DNA of 64,000 nucleotides from Betaproteobacteria bacterium. GTDB taxonomy: Bacteria > Pseudomonadota > Gammaproteobacteria > Burkholderiales > Rhodocyclaceae. The DNA lies in NCBI GenBank assembly GCA_009781175.1, contig WQYQ01000007.1, positions 82,512 to 146,511 of the forward strand. The letters are read 5' to 3'. The translations under genes were made by a program, and so were the position numbers. Positions 45,410 through 56,541 of this stretch are shown here, piece by piece (position 1 is the first letter of the stretch; the number at the start of each line of letters is the position of its first letter). The notes under the pieces are model-generated. The model was not told where the DNA came from. It searched no databases and saw nothing but the letters and a program-made list of their open reading frames with translations.

Positions 45410-46504
45410 ATGCCATCTTCGAAATCCCCCCCCCACGCAAACGATACGTCTCGCAGCAAGCGTGCGACAGGCTCGCGCACAACCCGGCCCGCGGCAAAGT
45501 CCCGCATGCCGCAGCCGCAGGAGGCGGTTAAAGCCTATCAGCCGGATAGCGCGGCAGTGCACCAAGCGCCGCCCGCGGCGCAAACGGATTCGGCCAAGCG
45601 GCGCTATTTGAAGTTGCCTCCGCCCGGACGGCGCATCGGCAGCCCCGATTTGTTTTGGACCGCCTGCGTTTTCTCCCTCCTGCTGCATGTGTTTCTGCTC
45701 TTTGTGCCGATTGTCGCGCCGGAGAGCAAATCCAAGCCTAACCGCGATCGGGGGCTGGATGTCGTGCTGGTCAACGCCAAGCACGCCCGCGCGCCACAAG
45801 ACCCGCAGGTGCTCGCGCAAGCGAATCTGGATGGCGGCGGCAATGTGGAGCAGGATAGAAAACCGACCACGCCCTTACCGCCGCAAGAGCAGACAACGGA
45901 AGGCAACGCCCTGCTTGAAGCGAAGCGGCGTGTCGAGCAACTCGAAGCGCGCCAGCGTGAACTTCTCGTTCAATCTCAAACTTTGCGCGCAGCGCAGGTC
46001 GATCAGGGCAAAAAAGAAGAGGCCGCTGAAGCCGAGCCGGTACACGGCCTGGATCTTCTCGACAGCGCGCGCGCGATGGCCCGCCAGCAGGCGATCGTCG
46101 ACAAAGCCTTGGACGACTACGCCAAGCGGCCGCGCAAAATGTTCGTCGCCCCGCGCGCGGCCGAGTATCGCTTCGCCCAGTATGTCGAGGACTGGCGGCA
46201 CAAGGTCGAGCGGATCGGTACGCTGAATTTCCCCAAGGCCGCCAACGGCACCCGGCTGTATGGCAGCGTCGGCATCTATCTTGAAATCTACCAGGACGGC
46301 ACGCTCTACATCGACCCGGAAATCCGCCAGAGTTCCGGCAATCCCGAGCTTGATCGCGCCGCGCTGCGCATCCTCCAGCTTGCCGCGCCCTTCGCGCCGT
46401 TCCCGCCGGAAATCCGCAAGGACGCTCAAGTCCTGCAAATCTACCGGCGCTGGAATTTCGAAAAGGGCGAAACCTTGACCTCGGTCGGCCAGAATAAGCA
46501 ATAG
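45410..46504 (+). CDS. TonB-like energy transducer, C-terminal domain protein
   Basis: A 364-residue envelope protein. A basic, proline-rich cytosolic start is followed by a single transmembrane segment (about 81-104, LFWTACVFSLLLHVFLLFVPIVA), a coiled coil (LLEAKRRVEQLEARQRELLVQSQTLRAAQ), and a C-terminal TonB_C-type domain (YVEDWRHKVERIGTLNFP, GSVGIYLEIYQDGTLYIDPEIRQSSGNPELDRAALRILQLAAPFAPFPPEI). No ExbB/ExbD genes are near. Position before aroE is common in betaproteobacteria. Confidence 0.88.
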   Translation: MPSSKSPPHANDTSRSKRATGSRTTRPAAKSRMPQPQEAVKAYQPDSAAVHQAPPAAQTDSAKRRYLKLPPPGRRIGSPDLFWTACVFSLLLHVFLLFVPIVAPESKSKPNRDRGLDVVLVNAKHARAPQDPQVLAQANLDGGGNVEQDRKPTTPLPPQEQTTEGNALLEAKRRVEQLEARQRELLVQSQTLRAAQVDQGKKEEAAEAEPVHGLDLLDSARAMARQQAIVDKALDDYAKRPRKMFVAPRAAEYRFAQYVEDWRHKVERIGTLNFPKAANGTRLYGSVGIYLEIYQDGTLYIDPEIRQSSGNPELDRAALRILQLAAPFAPFPPEIRKDAQVLQIYRRWNFEKGETLTSVGQNKQ

Positions 46505-46565
46505 TCGCAGCCTTATTTTTTTGGCGGTATGCTCGGCGGATTCGAATCCCCCGCCTCAAGCCGCC

Positions 46566-47393
46566 ATGGACCGCTACGCCGTTTTCGGAAACCCGATCGC
46601 CCACAGCAAATCTCCGTTCATCCATACCCGTTTCGCCGCCCAAACCGGCGAGGCGATCAGCTATGAAGCCTTGCTCGCGCCGCTCGACGGTTTCGCCCAG
46701 GCCGTTGCAGCATTTCGCACCGCTGGCGGGCGCGGCGCCAACGTCACCGTCCCGTTCAAGCTTGAAGCGTTTTCCCTCGCGAATCGCCGTTCTGCACGAG
46801 CCGAAGCGGCGGGCGCCGCGAATACCTTGATCTTCGACGACGATGGCATCGCCGCCGACAACACTGACGGCATCGGCCTCGTGCGCGATCTGGCCTATCT
46901 GGGCTGCGAATTGGCGGGGCGGCGTATTTTGCTGCTCGGCGCGGGCGGCGCGGCGCGCGGCGCGATCCTGCCGCTGTGCGAAGCCGTGCCCGCCGAACTG
47001 GTCATCGCGAACCGCACGGCGGAAAAAGCCGAGGCATTGGCGCAACAATTCTCACCCATCGCGCCCGGCATCGCCGCGTGCGGTTTCGACGCATTGGCCG
47101 GGCGCAGCTTCGACATCGTCATCAACGCCACCTCGGCCTCGCTCTCGGGCGCCGCGCCGGCGCTGCCGAATAGCGTCTATGCCCCGAACGCCTTCGCTTA
47201 CGACATGATGTATGGGCGCGACGAAACCGCCTTCCTGGCCGCCGCGCGCGCCCAGGGCGCGAGCCGGCTCGCCGACGGACTCGGCATGCTCGTCGAACAG
47301 GCCGCCGAAAGCTTCTTCCTCTGGCGCGGCAAACGCCCCGCAACCGAGCCGGTCCGGCAAGCCCTGCGCGCCTTGCTGGCGGAAGCGCGATGA
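46566..47393 (+). CDS. aroE: Shikimate dehydrogenase (NADP)
   Basis: Reduces 3-dehydroshikimate in aromatic amino-acid synthesis. 275 residues from the ATG at 46566. Motifs: GNPIAHSKSPFIH, NVTVPFK with the catalytic lysine, NTDGIGLV with the catalytic aspartate, Rossmann LLGAGGAARGAI and ANRTAEKA for NADP. YDMMYG near the end is also conserved. The stop overlaps the mtgA start as ATGA. Confidence 0.97.
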   Translation: MDRYAVFGNPIAHSKSPFIHTRFAAQTGEAISYEALLAPLDGFAQAVAAFRTAGGRGANVTVPFKLEAFSLANRRSARAEAAGAANTLIFDDDGIAADNTDGIGLVRDLAYLGCELAGRRILLLGAGGAARGAILPLCEAVPAELVIANRTAEKAEALAQQFSPIAPGIAACGFDALAGRSFDIVINATSASLSGAAPALPNSVYAPNAFAYDMMYGRDETAFLAAARAQGASRLADGLGMLVEQAAESFFLWRGKRPATEPVRQALRALLAEAR

Positions 47394-48088
47394 AACTCCT
47401 GCGCTGGCTCAAGTGGGGCCTGTTCGCACTTGTTTTGTTGGTGCTCGTTTACCAGCTTTGGATTTTCGGCCATGTGCTCGCATGGCGCTCGATCGACCCC
47501 GGTACCACCCGCTTCATGGAACTGCGCCTGGCCGAATTGCGCGAGAAAGACCCCAAAGCCGAACTGCACCACCACTGGGTGCCGTACTCGCGGATTTCGG
47601 ACAACCTCAAGCGCGCCGTGGTCGCCGCTGAGGACGATAAGTTCGTCGATCACGACGGTTTCGATTGGGACGCGATCCAGAAAGCGATGGAAAAAAACCA
47701 GCAACGCATCCAGCGTGGCAAGCCAGTCCGCGGTGGTTCAACCATCAGCCAGCAACTCGCGAAAAATCTTTTCCTCTCGCCCACGCGCAGTTATCTGCGC
47801 AAGGCCCAGGAGGCCGTGATTACCGTGATGATCGAAACGCTGTGGGACAAGCGGCGCATCCTTGAGGTCTACCTCAACGTCGTTGAATGGGGTAACGGCG
47901 TTTTCGGCGCCGAGGCCGCGGCGCAGCATTATTTTGGCATTCCGGCCGCGAAGCTTTCGGCGGCCCAGGCCGCGCATCTCGCCGTGATGCTGCCGAACCC
48001 GCGCAAATACGAAAAACAATACGGCCCTTGGCTCGCCGCGCATGCCGCGCGGATCCAGCAGCGCATGCAGTATTCGGATGTGCCCTAA
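47390..48088 (+). CDS. mtgA: Monofunctional biosynthetic peptidoglycan transglycosylase
   Basis: Polymerises lipid II glycan strands at the outer face of the inner membrane. 232 residues with an N-terminal membrane anchor (WGLFALVLLVLVYQLWIF). GT51 motifs are present: AAEDDKFVDHDGFDW with the catalytic glutamate, GGSTISQQLAKNLFL, RKAQEAVITVMIE and YLNVVEWGNGVFGAE. Coupled to aroE, an arrangement frequent in betaproteobacteria. Confidence 0.97.
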   Translation: MKLLRWLKWGLFALVLLVLVYQLWIFGHVLAWRSIDPGTTRFMELRLAELREKDPKAELHHHWVPYSRISDNLKRAVVAAEDDKFVDHDGFDWDAIQKAMEKNQQRIQRGKPVRGGSTISQQLAKNLFLSPTRSYLRKAQEAVITVMIETLWDKRRILEVYLNVVEWGNGVFGAEAAAQHYFGIPAAKLSAAQAAHLAVMLPNPRKYEKQYGPWLAAHAARIQQRMQYSDVP

Positions 48089-48163
48089 TCTTCCGCGGAA
48101 AAGGAATAATCATCCCCGCTTTTAAACCGTTCCCCAGCAACACCCGCCTTCGAGGAGATATTC

Positions 48164-48919
48164 ATGATCGTTTTTATCACCGGCGCTAGCGCCGGTTTCG
48201 GCGCCGTGATTGCGCGGCAATTCGTGGCCGCGGGACATCGCGTCGTGATCAGCGGTCGACGCGCCGAGCGCCTAGAGGCGCTGCGCAACGAACTCGGCGC
48301 GGATCGTGTGCATGCGTTGCAATTCGATGTGCGCGAGCGCGCCCAGGTCGAACACGCCATCGCAAGCCTGCCGGCCGATTTCGCCGCGATCGATGTGCTG
48401 GTCAACAACGCCGGCCTCGCGCTCGGTCTCGAACCCGCGCAACGGGCCGTGCTCGACGACTGGGACGCGATGATCGACACCAACACCAAAGGTCTGGTCT
48501 ACATGACGCGCGCGTTGCTGCCCGGCATGGTGGCGCGCAAGCGCGGCCATGTCATCAACATCGGCTCGGTCGCGGGCAGTTGGCCCTATCAAGGCGGCAA
48601 TGTTTATGGGGCCACAAAGGCTTTCGTGCGCCAGTTTTCGCTCAATCTGCGCACCGACCTTGCAGGTACTCAAGTGCGCGTGACGAACATCGAACCCGGC
48701 ATGGTCGGCGGCACCGAATTCTCGAATGTCCGCTTCAAGGGCGACGACGCGCGCGCCGCGCAGGTGTATGAGGGCGTGCAGGCGCTGACGCCCGAAGACG
48801 TTTCCGAAGCCGTGTTCTGGGTCGCCAACCTGCCCGCACATGTCAACATCAATACGCTTGAGATGATGCCCGTCGCGCAAAGCTACGCCGGGCTTTCCGT
48901 GACGCGCGCAGCGCCTTGA
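48164..48919 (+). CDS. Short-chain dehydrogenase (YdfG-like 3-hydroxy acid dehydrogenase)
   Basis: A 251-residue NADP-dependent SDR: IVFITGASAGFGAVIARQF for cofactor binding, VLVNNAGLALGLEPA, NIGSVAGSWPYQGGNVYGATKAFV with the catalytic Ser-Tyr-Lys. NIEPGMVGGTEFSNVRFKGD closely matches E. coli YdfG, which oxidises L-allo-threonine, serine and 3-hydroxy acids. It stands alone between mtgA and parE. Confidence 0.93.
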   Translation: MIVFITGASAGFGAVIARQFVAAGHRVVISGRRAERLEALRNELGADRVHALQFDVRERAQVEHAIASLPADFAAIDVLVNNAGLALGLEPAQRAVLDDWDAMIDTNTKGLVYMTRALLPGMVARKRGHVINIGSVAGSWPYQGGNVYGATKAFVRQFSLNLRTDLAGTQVRVTNIEPGMVGGTEFSNVRFKGDDARAAQVYEGVQALTPEDVSEAVFWVANLPAHVNINTLEMMPVAQSYAGLSVTRAAP

Positions 48920-50929
<2,010 letters not shown>

Positions 50930-50960
50930 AAATCCTTTTGCAATAGGAGAAAAACCCCTT

Positions 50961-51584
50961 ATGACCCGCCGTATCGCGCTTGCTCTCACCGGAGCCTCCG
51001 GTATGCCCTACGGCATTCGCTTGCTCGAATGCCTGCTCGCGGTTGGCATCCGTGTGGAACTGCTCTATTCCCAGGTCGCGCAAATCGTCGCACGCCAGGA
51101 AATGGGTTTGGATTTACCCGGCCGCGCGGCGGACGCGCAAGCGGCTTTCAGCGAGCGTTTCAACGCCGCGCCGGAGCAGTTGAAAGTCTATGGCCGCGAG
51201 GAATGGTTCGCGCCGCTTGCCTCGGGCTCGAATCCGCCCGATGCGATGGTGATCTGCCCGTGCACGATGGGCACACTGGCGGCGATTGCGGCGGGCCTGT
51301 CGTCAAACCTGATCGAGCGCGCGGCCGACGTCTGCCTCAAGGAGCGCCGGCCTCTTGTACTCGTACCGCGCGAAACGCCGTTCTCGACGCTACATCTGGA
51401 AAACATGCTGCGGCTTTCGCGCATGGGTGTCGTGATTCTGCCGCCCTCGCCGGGGTTCTATACGCATCCGCAAAGCGTGCAGGACATGGTCGATTTCGTC
51501 GTCGCGCGCGTGCTCGACCAGATCGGCGTGCCGAATACGCTGATACCGCGCTGGGGCGAAGTTCCACCCACGGAGGAAATATAA
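50961..51584 (+). CDS. ubiX: Flavin prenyltransferase UbiX
   Basis: Makes prenylated FMN, the cofactor of UbiD-type decarboxylases used in ubiquinone synthesis and aromatic acid metabolism. 207 residues. Motifs: [68 protein letters not shown] ribosome site precedes the ATG. No ubiD in the window. Confidence 0.95.
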   Translation: MTRRIALALTGASGMPYGIRLLECLLAVGIRVELLYSQVAQIVARQEMGLDLPGRAADAQAAFSERFNAAPEQLKVYGREEWFAPLASGSNPPDAMVICPCTMGTLAAIAAGLSSNLIERAADVCLKERRPLVLVPRETPFSTLHLENMLRLSRMGVVILPPSPGFYTHPQSVQDMVDFVVARVLDQIGVPNTLIPRWGEVPPTEEI

Positions 51585-51675
51585 AAAAACCTTCTATTTG
51601 CCATGTGTCGGCAGCATCGCGCCGCACATAAAACCGCTCATTGACACACGCATTGCCTGGAGCAATCAAGCCGAA

Positions 51676-52305
51676 TCAGTTCTTAGGATTCGCGCCGGTT
51701 GGATTGCTCAGCTCGATAAAACGCTGACGATCTTCCTCGAAGCGGCTGCGCATCGCATCGGCTTCACGCTGTTTTTGCGCAATCACGTTGCGCAAGGCGC
51801 CAAGTTCGGAGGCATTGGCAGCAATGTCCTCTTCGATGCCGCGTGGCGTCGGCTTGCCTTTGAGTGCCGCGACCTGGTTATTCAGCGCCACCTGTTCTTC
51901 AACAAGCACTTTCTCGCGCGCTTTGAGTGTGCTGATTTCCTTCTCGGCGCCCCGCATGGCGGTATTGCGCCGCTCTTCAATCTCTGAAACCGAGGCATAA
52001 CTTTCAAGCAAGACTTTATCGCGGCGGCGGCGCTCGGCCACGCGCGCATCCGCCTCGCGCTTAGCCCTGTCTTCGGCCTCTTTGCGTTGGCGCTCTTCAG
52101 CCGTCAGTGGCGCTTCGACCTCACGCACCGTCTGGCCACTACGCGAAAGCACTTTGTAGGCTCGGTTGTAACACTGCTGCGGCAAAGTGTCGCCGCACAC
52201 CCGGCGGCCACTGCCGTCTTCACAACAATAAATAAGCATTTCTGCCCGCGCGGCAACGCTTCCAAGCAAGGCAAGAACGATCAGAGCAACACGCTCAATT
52301 CGCAT
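51676..52305 (-). CDS. Secreted coiled-coil protein with DUF4124-like start
   Basis: A 209-residue periplasmic protein. The signal peptide is MRIERVALIVLALLGSVAARA; four cysteines follow (YCCEDGSGRRVCGDTLPQQC) resembling the DUF4124-type N-terminal module. The remainder is a highly charged coiled coil (about 65-195: ERQRKEAEDRAKREADARV and EKEISTLKAREKVLVEEQ). Role unknown. It overlaps the 3' end of pyrE by 11 bases on the same strand. Confidence 0.75.
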   Translation of the reverse strand: MRIERVALIVLALLGSVAARAEMLIYCCEDGSGRRVCGDTLPQQCYNRAYKVLSRSGQTVREVEAPLTAEERQRKEAEDRAKREADARVAERRRRDKVLLESYASVSEIEERRNTAMRGAEKEISTLKAREKVLVEEQVALNNQVAALKGKPTPRGIEEDIAANASELGALRNVIAQKQREADAMRSRFEEDRQRFIELSNPTGANPKN

Positions 52306-52951
52306 CCGTCACTCCCCACTGCCGTTGATATGCCTGGACGGCCTCGCGATAGCGCATCAGATCGGAATTGCTACCGAGATAGTCGATCAAATCGAGCAGC
52401 GTTGCGACGGCGACGACAGGAATGCCAAATCGTTCGCGCACTTCTTGCACCGCCGAACGCGCATCGGTGCCGCGTTCCATCCGATCCAAGGCGATCACGG
52501 CACCCGCCGGTTGCGCGCCTTGCGCATGGATGATTTCGACCGATTCCCGCACCGATGTGCCGGCGGAAATCACATCGTCGAGAATCAGAACCTTCCCTGT
52601 AAGCGGCGCGCCGACAAGCGTGCCGCCTTCGCCGTGGTCCTTGGCTTCTTTGCGGTTGAAACAGAAAGGCAGATTGCGGCCGCGTTCGGCCAAGCGAATT
52701 GCGGTTCCCGCCACCAGCGGAATACCCTTGTAGGCGGGCCCGAACAGCGTGTCGAATACAATTCCAGAGGCTAGAATCGCTTCGGCATAGTAGCCGCACA
52801 GCCGCCCGAACGACATGCCGTCGTCGAACAGGGCCGAATTGAAGAAGTAAGGCGAAAGACGACCCGCCTTGGTCTTGAATTCACCAAATCGAAGCACGCC
52901 CTTGGCAACGGAAAGGGCAAGGAAATCACGGCTAAAATCCACGGCTGTCAT
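52295..52951 (-). CDS. pyrE: Orotate phosphoribosyltransferase
   Basis: Adds the ribose-phosphate group to orotate in pyrimidine synthesis. 218 residues: FKTKAGRLSPYFFNSALF, LFGPAYKGIPLV, FNRKEAKDHGEGG and the PRPP-binding VLILDDVISAGTSVRE. Divergent from xth, with the start codons about 70 bases apart, a common betaproteobacterial arrangement. Confidence 0.97.
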   Translation of the reverse strand: MTAVDFSRDFLALSVAKGVLRFGEFKTKAGRLSPYFFNSALFDDGMSFGRLCGYYAEAILASGIVFDTLFGPAYKGIPLVAGTAIRLAERGRNLPFCFNRKEAKDHGEGGTLVGAPLTGKVLILDDVISAGTSVRESVEIIHAQGAQPAGAVIALDRMERGTDARSAVQEVRERFGIPVVAVATLLDLIDYLGSNSDLMRYREAVQAYQRQWGVTDAN

Positions 52952-53021
52952 GTCTCACCGCGCCAAATTCGGCGCAAAAGAAGGTTTTTCAGAGATTTTA
53001 GAAGGATTAGAGGCTCGCTGG

Positions 53022-53813
53022 ATGTTACGCGTCATCACTCTCAACCTCAATGGCATTCGCTCAGCTGCAAGCAAGGGCTTTTATGAATGGTTGGCAAGGC
53101 AACAAGCCGACATTGTTTGCTTGCAAGAAATCAAAGCCCACGAAGCCGATCTGGCCCCCGCTCTGCGCGCCCCGGAAGGCTGGCATGCGCGTTTTCACTG
53201 TGCCGAGAAAAAGGGCTATAGCGGCGTGGCGATACTTTCGCGCACGCCACCGGATGAGTGGCGCGTCGGGCTCGGCTGTACCGAATTCGATGCGGAAGGC
53301 CGCTATTTGCAGGCCGATTACGCGACACCAGAGGGGCCGTTATCGGTTATCTCGCTCTACCTGCCCTCGGGTTCCAGCTCGGAAGAACGACAGGCCGCGA
53401 AATTCCGCTTCATGGATCGGTTCCTGCCCCATATGGCCACGCTACGCGCAGGGGGCCGGGAAGTCATCGTCTGCGGAGACTGGAACATCGCTCACCGCGC
53501 GGTAGACCTCAAAAATTGGCGTTCGAACCAGAAAAATTCCGGCTTTTTGCCGGAAGAACGGGCTTGGCTTTCGCGGCTGTTCGATGAGCAAGGCTGGGTT
53601 GACGTTTACCGTCGGCTGGAGCCGGACACCACCGACGCCTGCTACACTTGGTGGTCCAACCGGGGCCAAGCCTGGGCAAAGAACGTCGGCTGGCGCCTGG
53701 ACTATCAAATCGCAACATCCGGTATCGCGGCCCGCGCAAAACGCACGGCTGTTTATAAAGATCAACGCTTTTCAGATCATGCCCCGCTTACTGTCGACTA
53801 TGAGTGGGTCTAA
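53022..53813 (+). CDS. xth: Exodeoxyribonuclease III (AP endonuclease)
   Basis: Cleaves at abasic sites and removes 3' blocking groups during base-excision repair. 263 residues from the ATG at 53022. Motifs: TLNLNGIRSAASKGFYEWL, VCLQEIKA with the metal-binding glutamate, VCGDWNIAH, and KNVGWRLDYQIATSG with the final SDHAPLTVDY. An upstream extension of the frame overlaps the pyrE promoter and has no homology. A terminator hairpin follows. Confidence 0.96.
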   Translation: MLRVITLNLNGIRSAASKGFYEWLARQQADIVCLQEIKAHEADLAPALRAPEGWHARFHCAEKKGYSGVAILSRTPPDEWRVGLGCTEFDAEGRYLQADYATPEGPLSVISLYLPSGSSSEERQAAKFRFMDRFLPHMATLRAGGREVIVCGDWNIAHRAVDLKNWRSNQKNSGFLPEERAWLSRLFDEQGWVDVYRRLEPDTTDACYTWWSNRGQAWAKNVGWRLDYQIATSGIAARAKRTAVYKDQRFSDHAPLTVDYEWV

Positions 53814-53854
53814 GCTTGCCGCGATGTTTCCGGCACGCTAAGCTCAAATACCCT

Positions 53855-53880
53855 TGCGGAGCTTGCTTCCCTTCTCCGCA
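53855..53880 (+). terminator. Probable intrinsic terminator after xth
   Basis: Stem TGCGGAG/CTCCGCA with a 12-base loop, followed by GTTTTAAT, located 41 bases after the xth stop and 35 bases before the DUF883 gene. Confidence 0.7.
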
Positions 53881-53914
53881 GTTTTAATCCGATCAATCAG
53901 TCAGGAGGCAAGTT

Positions 53915-54226
53915 ATGAGTGAACACCTTCAATCATCGCGCGACAAGATGGTCTCTGATGTCAAGGTCGTCATCGACGACGCACAAGAGTTGCTCAAGCT
54001 CACCGCAGGTGAAACGAGCGGCAAGCTGGCCGAAGTACGCACGCGCTTGGGCACACGCCTTGCTTCTGCCAAGGAACGTCTCATAGATGTCGAACGTGCG
54101 ATGGTCGAAAAAAGCAAAGTGGCCGCCAAGGCGACCGATGCGTATGTGCATGATCATCCGTGGCAATCGGTCGGCGTCGCCGCCGGTGTCGGTTTCCTGA
54201 TCGGTCTGTTGGTCGGCCGTCGTTAA
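53915..54226 (+). CDS. DUF883 family protein (YqjD/ElaB-like)
   Basis: A 103-residue protein with a charged helical body and a C-terminal membrane anchor VGVAAGVGFLIGLLVGRR, typical of YqjD/ElaB. E. coli YqjD binds ribosomes at the inner membrane in stationary phase. AGGAGG-type ribosome site present. First of a yqjD-yqjE-yqjK-like trio. Confidence 0.9.
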   Translation: MSEHLQSSRDKMVSDVKVVIDDAQELLKLTAGETSGKLAEVRTRLGTRLASAKERLIDVERAMVEKSKVAAKATDAYVHDHPWQSVGVAAGVGFLIGLLVGRR

Positions 54227-54229
54227 GCC

Positions 54230-54616
54230 ATGGACGCGAACGAGGCGCAAGGCATTGCCGATCGCCTGCGCCGGTTAGCCGACAATGCGCTGGAAACGGT
54301 GCAGAATCGGCTAGCTTTGCTCACGGTCGAAGTTCAAAGCGAAGCCATCCGCGTTGGGGCGGCCTTATTCAATATCGTGCTCGCGGCACTATTTGCGGGC
54401 TTTGGCATATTGGCGGTCGTCATTTTCCTGACGGTTTACTTCTGGGACTCGCATCGTTTACTGACTTTGGGGCTGGATGCGGCATTCTTTCTTATCCTCG
54501 CAGCTTGGACAGGAAACAAGGCACGCAGCCGCTTTCTGCGCGACAAGCATCTGTTCGAGGACAGCATCGCAAATATTGAACGCGACCGCGCGGCGTTACG
54601 GGACAGGGACACGTGA
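54230..54616 (+). CDS. YqjE-like phage-holin-family membrane protein
   Basis: A 128-residue protein with two adjacent transmembrane segments (ALFNIVLAALFAGFGILAVVIFLTVYF and LLTLGLDAAFFLILAAW) flanked by charged helices, matching the YqjE/phage-holin-3-6 family. It starts three bases after the DUF883 gene, and its stop overlaps the next gene as GTGA. Function unknown; probably a partner of the DUF883 protein. Confidence 0.88.
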   Translation: MDANEAQGIADRLRRLADNALETVQNRLALLTVEVQSEAIRVGAALFNIVLAALFAGFGILAVVIFLTVYFWDSHRLLTLGLDAAFFLILAAWTGNKARSRFLRDKHLFEDSIANIERDRAALRDRDT

Positions 54617-54930
54617 AAACCCTGCGCGAGCGCGAAGTCCTGTTAACCGAACACAGACGCGCCCTTACCAGGCGTGCCGATGAGTTGCGGGCGGAGTCCA
54701 CACGCTTGCTGCAAGGATTCAGTTCGGTGTTCGGATTCGCCGATCGCGCGGCCGGGGCGTTGAACTGGACACGGCGTCACGCGCCCGAGATTGCCGGGGT
54801 CCTCTTTTTCACCCTCGCATTGCGCAAACCCAAGCAGATCATCCGCAGCGTGGCGCGGGCCTGGTCGGCGTGGCAGATCTACCAGAATCTCCGTCGCCGC
54901 GTTGAACAAGTCGCCGCTTATTTCAAATAA
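54613..54930 (+). CDS. YqjK-like protein
   Basis: A 105-residue protein with a charged start (LREREVLLTEHRRALTRRADEL) and a weak hydrophobic segment (EIAGVLFFTLAL), third in the yqjD-yqjE-yqjK order. The start is GTG at 54613, overlapping the previous stop by four bases. Sequence similarity to YqjK is loose and rests partly on position. Confidence 0.72.
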   Translation: MKTLREREVLLTEHRRALTRRADELRAESTRLLQGFSSVFGFADRAAGALNWTRRHAPEIAGVLFFTLALRKPKQIIRSVARAWSAWQIYQNLRRRVEQVAAYFK

Positions 54931-54938
54931 GCAGGCTC

Positions 54939-55649
54939 TTAGCCTGCTTCACGCGGGCCTTGCAAACGAAAATACATCGCCACAAAGACCGCCGCACTGC
55001 ATGCCCCCGCCACGGCGTCGATCAACGCAATCCCAATCGCCACCCACGCATCTCCGGCGGCTTCGCCCAACAAGGCGCGCCCGCCCCAGCCGGCCAACTG
55101 TTCGAGCATGGTAAGCAAGGTCGCATAGGCGAAAAACGGCCACAGCACCGGCACCGCCAATTCCAGGACTTTGCGCAGCGCGCGCGGGGCCGATAAGCGC
55201 TCGTACAGCATCGGCACAGGCACGACGCCGCCAAATGCCAAGACCAGGAGCAGGACCGGCAAGGCAAAGGCGCCCAATGCGGGAACGACGCTCAAAACAA
55301 AAGCCACGAGCAGCAATAACAGCATGCAGACTTGGCTCAGCGCATCGACGCGCAGTTGTGTGAGCGACCAACGCGCGCCAGGGTGACGACTCGTCAGCAC
55401 GGCATACATCGCCGCCGTCTCCAAGGTGCGCAGCAGCAGCGTCAGCACAAAGGGGATCGATAGTTTGCCCGGCAGATCAGCATCACCGGGCCACACGGCT
55501 TGCATAAGACCTTGCAAGAGCGCCGAAACGCCCGCAATGAGCGACAGCGGCAGCCAGCCGCGCTGGAGCAGTTCGAAGCCCTCGGCAAAAAACAAGCGTG
55601 CGGAAAACTGCTGCAAAGCAGTCCTTTCGTTTTGTCGGGTATCTCTCAC
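54939..55649 (-). CDS. Multi-pass membrane protein of unknown function
   Basis: A 236-residue protein with about six transmembrane segments, including LPLSLIAGVSALLQGLMQAVW, VCMLLLLLVAFVLSVVPALGAFALPVLLLVLAF and WVAIGIALIDAVAGACSAAVFVAMYF. Layout resembles BPSS1780-type betaproteobacterial membrane proteins. The start is GTG at 55649, overlapping the crotonase stop (GTGA), so it is translated from that message. Confidence 0.72.
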   Translation of the reverse strand: MRDTRQNERTALQQFSARLFFAEGFELLQRGWLPLSLIAGVSALLQGLMQAVWPGDADLPGKLSIPFVLTLLLRTLETAAMYAVLTSRHPGARWSLTQLRVDALSQVCMLLLLLVAFVLSVVPALGAFALPVLLLVLAFGGVVPVPMLYERLSAPRALRKVLELAVPVLWPFFAYATLLTMLEQLAGWGGRALLGEAAGDAWVAIGIALIDAVAGACSAAVFVAMYFRLQGPREAG

Positions 55650-56437
55650 TCTACAGGTACCCAGCTTGGCTTACGGCGCTCCAGGAAAGCCGCCATGCCT
55701 TCGCGCCCATCGTGGCTCGCGCGAATCTCGGCCAAGGTGCGCGCAGTCTCGTTGATCAACTCGGGCGAAAGCGGGGTGCCTTCGAGTTCCCGCATGAGAT
55801 CTTTGACGATTGCCTGCGCATGCGGCCCACCTTGCAATAGCATATTGGTAACGCGGGCAACTTCGGTATCGAGCGCATCCTCGACCACGACCTCATGCAA
55901 TAAGCCGAATTGCTTTGCATCGCGGGCCGAAAACCGCTCGCCCGTCAGCACCAGACGGCGCGCCTGACGCGCGCCAATTGCGGCGATCACATAGGGCGTG
56001 ATCGTCGCGGCAGCCAAACCCAAGCGGACTTCTGTCAACGCAAACTGTGCGCTCGCGACACCGATGGCGATATCGCAGGCTGCGATCAAACCGATGCCGC
56101 CGCCATAAGCCGGCCCTTGCACACGGGCAATAACAGGCTTGCTTGATGTGGCGATCGCATAAAGCAAAGCCGCAAGCTGACGCGCATCCTGCTCGTTGGC
56201 ATCACCATCGAGCGTTGCAGCGCGTTTCATCCAGTCGAGATCGGCGCCCGCGCAAAAACTCGGACCATCGGAGCCGATCACGATCACACGCACGCCCGGG
56301 TCTTCCTGAAGTTGATCGATCGCCTTGTGGAGATCGTGGATCAGGCGCTCATCAAGCGCATTGTGACGCTCCGGCCGATGGAGCCAAACACGGGCGACTG
56401 CCCGCGCATAGCTGATTTGGACAACTTCTTCACTCAT
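55646..56437 (-). CDS. Enoyl-CoA hydratase/isomerase family protein
   Basis: A 263-residue crotonase. The oxyanion-hole sequence FCAGADLDWMKR and the second hole PAYGGGIGLIAACDIAIG are clear, and LTEVRLGLAAATI follows. The DLDWM pattern is common in methylglutaconyl-CoA and isohexenylglutaconyl-CoA hydratases, so a role in leucine or terpene breakdown is possible, but liu/atu partner genes are not present here. Confidence 0.9.
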   Translation of the reverse strand: MSEEVVQISYARAVARVWLHRPERHNALDERLIHDLHKAIDQLQEDPGVRVIVIGSDGPSFCAGADLDWMKRAATLDGDANEQDARQLAALLYAIATSSKPVIARVQGPAYGGGIGLIAACDIAIGVASAQFALTEVRLGLAAATITPYVIAAIGARQARRLVLTGERFSARDAKQFGLLHEVVVEDALDTEVARVTNMLLQGGPHAQAIVKDLMRELEGTPLSPELINETARTLAEIRASHDGREGMAAFLERRKPSWVPVE

Positions 56438-56541
56438 TGTTTTTCACCCTGGATGCGGAAGACCTCGAAACATGCTGGAGAGGAGTCCGCGCTTTGTTCC
56501 GGTATTGGTTTGCAATGTTGCGCCACGTGAGCCGATTGTTC